A stretch of DNA of 5,906 nt from Bacteroidales bacterium (GTDB lineage Bacteria > Bacteroidota > Bacteroidia > Bacteroidales > JAADGE01). Below the pieces are notes generated by a model. That model was not told the DNA's origin, did not search any database, and saw nothing but the letters and a program-made list of their open reading frames with translations. Of this stretch, positions 5,446-5,906 are shown piece after piece. The translations under genes and the position numbers were made by a program. Position 1 is the first letter of the stretch, and every line of letters begins with the position of its first letter. The stretch spans positions 1-5,906 of the forward strand of contig JALSMF010000465.1 in NCBI GenBank assembly GCA_026987795.1, written 5' to 3'.

Positions 5446-5906
5446 TTATTTAACAACAAATTGCAAATCGGTGTCGTTTTTTTCAAATTTTTTTGCTTCC
5501 TGAAATTTGCCGACGGTAAAAATAAATAAATTTTTTTGGTCATTGTAAAGATCTGTCATTACAGTATTTCTTACAGTTACTTTGTAAGGTTTTTTATATT
5601 TTAGTTTGTAATAAATCCAAATAGAATTTTCTTCAGGCTTTAAAATTATTTTGTCTTGAGACATTCTTTTTCCTGCATTTTTTTTGTCAAAAATAATGAT
5701 TAGATGGTTTTTTATATATTTGTCAATGAATTTATTATAGTCTTTTATCTGACTGTCTTTTCCGAGATTGAGGGTTGTACTGTAGTTTTTGTTTATAATT
5801 TTTTCAAAATCGTCTGCAAATAATTTTATTGAAATATCAAACTCTTCTTTTTGCTTATTATATTCCATATTTACGACGGAGAAGTGGACAGGGTGCAGTG
5901 TTTTGT
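5446..5906 (-). CDS. DUF6702-like exported protein, 5' end beyond the window
   Basis: A frame ending in TAA at 5446-5448 stays open to the right edge, giving 152 visible residues. The first ATG in view, at 5868, is probably internal. The 12 codons before it read KTLHPVHFSVVN, and an HPVH-type sequence just after the signal peptide, followed by a 'V-x-N-x-E-Y-N' strand, is how DUF6702 proteins of Bacteroidota begin. The true start and signal peptide should therefore lie outside. Other family-like features are EFDISIKLFADDFEKIINK (8-26 counted from that ATG), the 'KFIDKYIKNHLII' helix, a W-x-Y strand (WIYYKLKYKK), and RNTVMTDLYNDQKNLFIFTV near the C-terminus. The domain is small, alpha/beta, probably periplasmic, and has no known biochemical role. 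It lies 27 bases upstream of the secreted-protein gene and may share its transcript. The family was recognised from memory of the pattern, so it is likely but not certain. The open upstream frame is read directly. Confidence 0.78.
   Translation of the reverse strand, partial: KTLHPVHFSVVNMEYNKQKEEFDISIKLFADDFEKIINKNYSTTLNLGKDSQIKDYNKFIDKYIKNHLIIIFDKKNAGKRMSQDKIILKPEENSIWIYYKLKYKKPYKVTVRNTVMTDLYNDQKNLFIFTVGKFQEAKKFEKNDTDLQFVVK

Larger units (their letters stand above)
1..5906 (-). other. Probable co-directional operon of six genes
   Basis: All six genes read in the same direction, with gaps in transcription order of 27, 1, 50, 4 and 5 bases. No stem-loop followed by a T-run is visible between any pair. 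The spacing supports one message, or two if a promoter lies in the 50-base gap. The first four genes encode exported or membrane proteins and the last two cytoplasmic enzymes, so co-transcription need not mean a shared function. Both ends of the operon lie outside the window. Confidence 0.55.

Noticed and set aside
1..5906. CRISPR array, tRNA/rRNA, insertion sequence, toxin-antitoxin or phage-defence genes
   Set aside because: I found no regularly spaced repeats, clover-leaf-like sequence, terminal inverted repeats, transposase or defence-family motifs. Nearly every base is within one of the six genes.

Overview
The window looks like chromosomal DNA from an AT-rich member of the Bacteroidota. 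Three things point there. One gene encodes a secreted multidomain protein ending in a type B C-terminal sorting domain of the type IX secretion system (the 'gliding motility-associated C-terminal domain'). Another encodes a DUF6702-like protein, a family I know from this phylum. Start codons are preceded by A/T-rich leaders without clear Shine-Dalgarno sequences, as is usual in the phylum. The sequence does not allow a genus call, and the sorting domain does not prove that the organism glides.

All six supported genes lie on the minus strand, so transcription runs from the high-coordinate end to the low end. In that order they are: (1) a DUF6702-like exported protein, whose 5' end lies beyond base 5906; (2) an 873-residue secreted protein with a signal peptide, an N-terminal THNRAGEI-type region, two DPDGD-bearing Ig/cadherin-like modules, about four fibronectin type III-like modules and a type B sorting domain; (3) a 403-residue exported tetratricopeptide-repeat protein, starting one base after the stop of gene 2; (4) a 292-residue Wzz-like polysaccharide chain-length/copolymerase protein with two membrane segments; (5) YjjX, an inosine/xanthosine triphosphatase; (6) the first 37 codons of a nitroreductase-family flavoprotein, running off the left edge.

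Gaps between genes are 27, 1, 50, 4 and 5 bases, with no convincing terminator, so the whole block could be one operon. The 50-base gap between genes 3 and 4 is the most likely place for a second promoter. Genes 1-4 share a cell-envelope theme (secreted, exported or inner-membrane). Genes 5-6 are cytoplasmic: nucleotide-pool cleaning and flavin redox.

I see no RNA gene, mobile element, CRISPR array or long repeat, and no gene-free stretch longer than 50 bases. No clearly new system is evident. The parts most worth a second look are the tightly coupled pair of T9SS cargo and TPR protein without a PorP/SprF-type partner in view, and the Wzz-like gene placed outside any visible polysaccharide locus.
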